Shown one piece after another: positions 63,575 through 64,000 of a DNA stretch of 64,000 bases. Made by a program: the position numbers and the translations under genes. How positions within the stretch are numbered: the stretch's first letter is position 1; each line of letters opens with the position of its first letter. A model generated the notes under the pieces. The model ran no database searches and was not told the DNA's origin. It worked only from the letters and a program-made list of their open reading frames with translations. This DNA is from Burkholderiales bacterium (lineage in GTDB: Bacteria > Pseudomonadota > Gammaproteobacteria > Burkholderiales > Casimicrobiaceae): positions 1 through 64,000 of the forward strand of contig JADYZP010000004.1 of assembly GCA_020853025.1 (NCBI GenBank). Reading direction: 5' to 3'.

Positions 63575-64000
63575 ATGACCGCTTCCCTCCATCTACCCGA
63601 CGCTTCCGCCGCCGAAGCTGTCGGTGCGGCGATGGCCGGTACGCTGTCCGGCGGCATGGTGGTGGCGCTGCACGGCGACCTGGGAACCGGCAAGACGACG
63701 CTGGCGCGCGGCGCCTTGCGGGCGCTGGGCTGGACCGGGACCGTCAAGAGCCCGACCTATACATTGGTTGAATATTATCCATTTTCGAGTTTATACTTGT
63801 ATCACTTTGATTTTTATCGGTTCGCCGATCCAAGCGAATGGGAAACGGCGGGACTCGCAGACTGTTTTCGCAGCGACAGCGTCTGCCTGGTCGAATGGCC
63901 GGAGCGCGTTGCCGGACTGCTGCCCGTTGCCGACCTCGACGTGGTCCTGTCGTACCCGGCGACCGCAGACGGGCGCGACCTCTTGTTGCGTTCCTCGACG
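63575..64000 (+). CDS. tsaE: tRNA threonylcarbamoyladenosine biosynthesis ATPase TsaE (partial)
   Basis: The first 142 codons of TsaE, cut by the window end. TsaE is the ATPase that helps TsaB/TsaD make t6A37 in tRNAs reading ANN codons. Walker A GDLGTGKTT is at 34-42, SPTYTLVEYY at 59-68, HFDFYRF at 77-83 with Asp79, and VEWPERV at 106-112; all match the family. The ATG at 63575 follows a short divergent region with queG. A 63-base stretch at 63758-63820 is only about 27% GC, in sharp contrast to the rest of the gene. Confidence 0.93.
   Translation, partial: MTASLHLPDASAAEAVGAAMAGTLSGGMVVALHGDLGTGKTTLARGALRALGWTGTVKSPTYTLVEYYPFSSLYLYHFDFYRFADPSEWETAGLADCFRSDSVCLVEWPERVAGLLPVADLDVVLSYPATADGRDLLLRSST

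Overview
The window is about 64 kb of GC-rich chromosomal DNA, packed with genes and without rRNA, tRNA, phage, transposase or CRISPR signals. Gene content and order point to a betaproteobacterium, probably Burkholderiales-like: an RpfE-type gene directly ahead of recJ, divergent queG/tsaE, the rluD-pgeF pair divergent from bamD, a class I PhaC, a gspDEF cluster and a secreted protein with a DUF5648-like C-terminus. The exact genus cannot be read from the sequence.

Layout. 0.2-5.5 kb: a secreted metzincin-like protease, glutathione peroxidase, an orphan peptide-binding lipoprotein-like/periplasmic protein followed by the C-terminal relic of a second copy, and two Hsp20 chaperones. 5.6-9.8 kb (minus): RidA, AstC, AstA and AstB, the first steps of arginine succinyltransferase catabolism. 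10.1-14.5 kb: an RND efflux adaptor and pump. 14.6-20 kb: a ugp operon for glycerol-3-phosphate/glycerophosphodiester uptake (B-A-E-small membrane protein-C-Q) with a good promoter and an internal hairpin. 19.9-24.5 kb (minus): PHA synthase, ZIP metal transporter, PgeF, RluD; bamD diverges. 25.5-32 kb (minus): YoaA/DinG-type helicase, a secreted hypothetical, an SDR reductase, recJ and an RpfE-like gene. 32.2-34.8 kb: lolC-lolD and an AlkA-type glycosylase.

35-42.8 kb holds a peptide ABC transporter of Opp/Yej type: two tandem substrate-binding proteins, two permeases and a fused double ATPase. Both the second binding protein and the second permease carry unusual extra sequence (a translated palindromic repeat; a repeat-bearing periplasmic insertion). 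42.8-47.1 kb (minus): pmbA and tldD, the two halves of the TldD/TldE protease, separated by a DUF433/DUF5615 toxin-antitoxin-like pair and another copy of the same palindrome; a second, HigBA-like pair lies on the other side of tldD. 47.2-48.2 kb: two GNAT acetyltransferases.

48.4-55 kb is a TonB system: a large TonB-dependent receptor with a strong terminator, a small membrane protein, a gene-poor leader region, then exbB-exbD-exbD-tonB. It is followed by a TPR/GT41 (SPINDLY-like) glycosyltransferase, the type II secretion genes gspD-gspE-gspF, queG (minus) and the start of tsaE, which runs off the window end.

The most unusual signals are the three-repeat insertion in the peptide permease, the palindromic repeat translated into a binding-protein leader and repeated between tldD and pmbA, the relic of a duplicated binding protein, and a very AT-rich patch inside tsaE.
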